From assembly GCA_035457865.1 (NCBI GenBank), contig DATIAR010000056.1:1-6500 (forward strand): a stretch of 6,500 nucleotides of DNA, written 5' to 3'. This document shows, piece by piece, positions 5,201 through 6,500 of the stretch; the first letter of the stretch is position 1; each line of letters begins with the position of its first letter. A program made the translations under genes and the position numbers. Origin of the DNA: UBA8516 sp035457865. GTDB taxonomy: Archaea > Thermoproteota > Nitrososphaeria > Nitrososphaerales > Nitrosopumilaceae. The notes under the pieces are model-generated. The model did no database searches. It was not told where the DNA came from and saw nothing but the letters and a program-made list of their open reading frames with translations.

Positions 5201-6253
5201 TTGTCATTACATGATGAAACAGAAGTAAGAAAATTACAACTGGTCGGAGGTTCAACTTATGTATTATCTCTTCCAAAAAAATGGATTGATTCTATGCACA
5301 TGCAGATAGGAGATCAGGTTTCTATAATTAAGAACCCAAACAATTCTTTATCGCTTTTTCCCATTGGTGCTCTGAGCTCAGACAAAGCTGTAAGATCAAA
5401 GACAACAATTGGTCAGAAGGATTCTATTGACTCAATTAAAAGAAAAATAATTGCGATGTATCTTGCTGGCTATCAGATCATAGAAATACAAACTAAAGGT
5501 GGCAGAGTTCAACCAAATCAAAAACAAGCCATAAGAGACTTGGTAAGAAAGAACATGATAGGAACAGAAATAGTAGAATCCAATCCAGAATCGGTAACCA
5601 TACAAGTGCTGACAAGCTTACCAGAGCTTTCAATCAATGACGCCCTAAAGAGAATGTTTTTACTTACATCAACAATGCACCGAGATGCAATTAATGCATT
5701 AAGAGATATTGATGTAGATCTTGGCGAAGAGATCTCTCACGCAGATGACGAAGTTGATCGTTTTAGTTTATACATAATGAGAAATCTTACACTAGCAGTT
5801 CAGCATGAAAAAATACTGCATGAAATAGGACTAAAAAAATCATCAGATTGTTTAGGTTACAGAGTAGTAGTCAAGTGTGTAGAGAGAATTGCTGATCATG
5901 CTGTTTCAATAGCAAAACAGGTAAAATTCCTCAGATCCACATTAGAGGCATCAATGTTACAAAAAATTTCAAAACTAAGCGAGGAATCTCTCAAAGTGTT
6001 CGAAGATGCCATTGCTGCATTAAACAAACGTGATTATATTCTTGCAGACACCGTGGCTTCTGAAGCATGTAAGATAGCGGAAAAAGAAAGGGAGTTTACT
6101 GATAGCTTGGAAGAATCAAAAAAGTATAGCAGTATCATAAAATTTGTTCTAGAAGACATTCGGAGAACAGCTGAATATTCAAGTGACATTGCGGAAGCTG
6201 TAATTAATGAAACAATTCAAGATGTAATTTCGGAAAAAGTTATTCAAAAATAG
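5201..6253 (+). CDS. PhoU-family regulator with AbrB/SpoVT-like N-terminus
   Basis: This is the large archaeal form of PhoU, probably a transcription regulator of phosphate genes. Residues about 9-52 (RKLQLVGGSTYVLSLPKKWI...GDQVSI) match the swapped-hairpin AbrB/SpoVT type that binds DNA as a dimer. A mixed linker domain follows (about 75-137). The C-terminal PhoU helical region (about 145-340) contains CVERIADHAVSIAK (226-239) with the Glu228/Asp232 pair. The matching site in the second repeat reads IRRTAEYSSDIAE (320-332), where Glu is replaced by Arg and Asp by Glu. The only usable start is TTG at 5201: a stop codon lies seven codons upstream, and any later Met would remove the AbrB-like part. 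It diverges from pstC across a half-site-rich promoter. The family call is secure. DNA binding and the pst target are inferred. Confidence 0.92.
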   Translation: MSLHDETEVRKLQLVGGSTYVLSLPKKWIDSMHMQIGDQVSIIKNPNNSLSLFPIGALSSDKAVRSKTTIGQKDSIDSIKRKIIAMYLAGYQIIEIQTKGGRVQPNQKQAIRDLVRKNMIGTEIVESNPESVTIQVLTSLPELSINDALKRMFLLTSTMHRDAINALRDIDVDLGEEISHADDEVDRFSLYIMRNLTLAVQHEKILHEIGLKKSSDCLGYRVVVKCVERIADHAVSIAKQVKFLRSTLEASMLQKISKLSEESLKVFEDAIAALNKRDYILADTVASEACKIAEKEREFTDSLEESKKYSSIIKFVLEDIRRTAEYSSDIAEAVINETIQDVISEKVIQK

Positions 6254-6256
6254 AGG

Positions 6257-6293
6257 TTTTTATTATTTATGTCTCTAAACTCTACATAGAGAC
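6257..6293 (+). terminator. T-rich tract and nested inverted repeats after the PhoU-family gene
   Basis: Four bases past the stop there is TTTTT (6257-6261) in a T-rich stretch, a plausible archaeal termination signal. It is followed by GTCTCTA (6271-6277) and TAGAGAC (6287-6293), an inverted repeat with a nine-base spacer. Nested inside is CTCTA (6280-6284) with TAGAG (6287-6291). The hairpin is not followed by T residues, so the repeats may instead be an operator for the next gene. The remaining spacer to 6373 shows only the TATA-like box listed separately. Confidence 0.35.
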
Positions 6294-6342
6294 TAAATCT
6301 ACCAATATCTATAGTGAACATCCTTTTCAGATTCAATGCCAG

Positions 6343-6349
6343 TTTTATT
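6343..6349 (+). promoter_or_regulatory. TATA-like box for the zinc-ribbon gene
   Basis: TTTTATT is centred about 28 bases before the ATG at 6374, consistent with a very short or absent leader. A weak GTGAG sequence at 6361-6365 could alternatively act as a ribosome site, so the two modes cannot be told apart here. Confidence 0.35.
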
Positions 6350-6373
6350 GCAACATGAAAGTGAGCAATAAAA

Positions 6374-6500
6374 ATGCCAGATGAATCTTGTCGAAGATGT
6401 GGCGGAATGCTAATAAAATCAACCTTATGTGCATCTTGTAGAGGAACAATACAAAGAATTTGTATCAAATGCGGATTAAAAACAGCAGAACAAGTTCATA
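6374..6500 (+). CDS. Small zinc-ribbon protein, 5' part only
   Basis: The frame starts at ATG 6374 (a stop codon lies four codons upstream) and is still open at the window end, giving 42 visible residues. It contains three CxxC pairs: C6/C9 (CRRCGG), C19/C22 (CASC) and C30/C33 (CIKCG). This spacing can bind one or two zinc ions, as in small zinc-ribbon proteins of archaea. No enzyme family can be assigned. It reads in the same direction as the PhoU-family gene, 120 bases downstream, and probably has its own promoter. Cysteine density this high is unlikely in a chance frame, so a real gene is likely. Confidence 0.7.
   Translation, partial: MPDESCRRCGGMLIKSTLCASCRGTIQRICIKCGLKTAEQVH

Noticed and set aside
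6311..6316. Single ATAGTG copy upstream of the zinc-ribbon gene
   Set aside because: Lone copies also occur inside coding sequence (for example about 1436-1441 in pstS), so one six-base match in AT-rich DNA is not evidence of an operator.
6244..6468. 74-codon open frame on the minus strand at the right end
   Set aside because: It overlaps the cysteine-pair coding region on the plus strand and the 3' end of the PhoU-family gene. It shows no domain, and the plus-strand zinc-ribbon frame is far better supported.
1..6500. CRISPR arrays, tRNA or rRNA genes, insertion sequences, attachment sites
   Set aside because: I saw no regularly spaced repeats, cloverleaf-like segments, transposase motifs or terminal repeats. 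The spacers are short and explained by promoters and terminators.

Overview
The window carries a complete high-affinity phosphate (Pst) ABC transporter locus. It looks like chromosome from an ammonia-oxidising archaeon of the Nitrosopumilales (Nitrososphaerota, formerly Thaumarchaeota). Three things suggest this: the AT-rich composition; archaeal promoter geometry, with TATA-like boxes about 25-28 bases before start codons and little or no leader; and two C-terminal repeats in PstS (IPxW(I/V)KNNAxWW...GIQY) of a kind I remember from many secreted proteins of that group. No search was run, so the taxonomic call is an inference.

Layout. The left edge (1-24, minus) holds the first eight codons of a possible gene that runs out of the window. 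Next is a 176-base spacer (25-200) with a probable pstS terminator and operator-like repeats. The minus strand then carries, in transcription order from right to left, pstC (5072-4104), pstA (4107-3184), pstB (3196-2387) and phoU (2384-1758). These four are coupled by overlaps of 4 and 13 bases and a gap of 2 bases. After 138 bases that hold a possible terminator and a TATA-like box comes pstS (1619-201), so the binding-protein gene is last in the order. Diverging from pstC on the plus strand is a second, larger PhoU-family gene (5201-6253) with an N-terminal AbrB/SpoVT-like segment. The divergent promoter region (5073-5200) contains five copies of the half-site CACTAT/ATAGTG between the two TATA-like boxes. 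The right edge holds the start of a small zinc-ribbon protein gene (6374 onward, plus).

How the parts work together. PstS captures phosphate outside the membrane, PstC and PstA form the channel, and PstB hydrolyses ATP. The short PhoU is expected to sense or restrain the transporter. The divergent PhoU with a DNA-binding-type N-terminus is a candidate transcription regulator of the locus, possibly through the CACTAT cluster. No histidine kinase or response regulator gene is visible in the window.

The transporter itself is ordinary. The parts that merit a second look are the half-site cluster, the paired PhoU proteins with asymmetric loss of the metal-ligand motif, the PstS C-terminal repeats in a protein without cysteine, and the use of leaderless TTG starts for the divergent genes alongside Shine-Dalgarno starts inside the operon.
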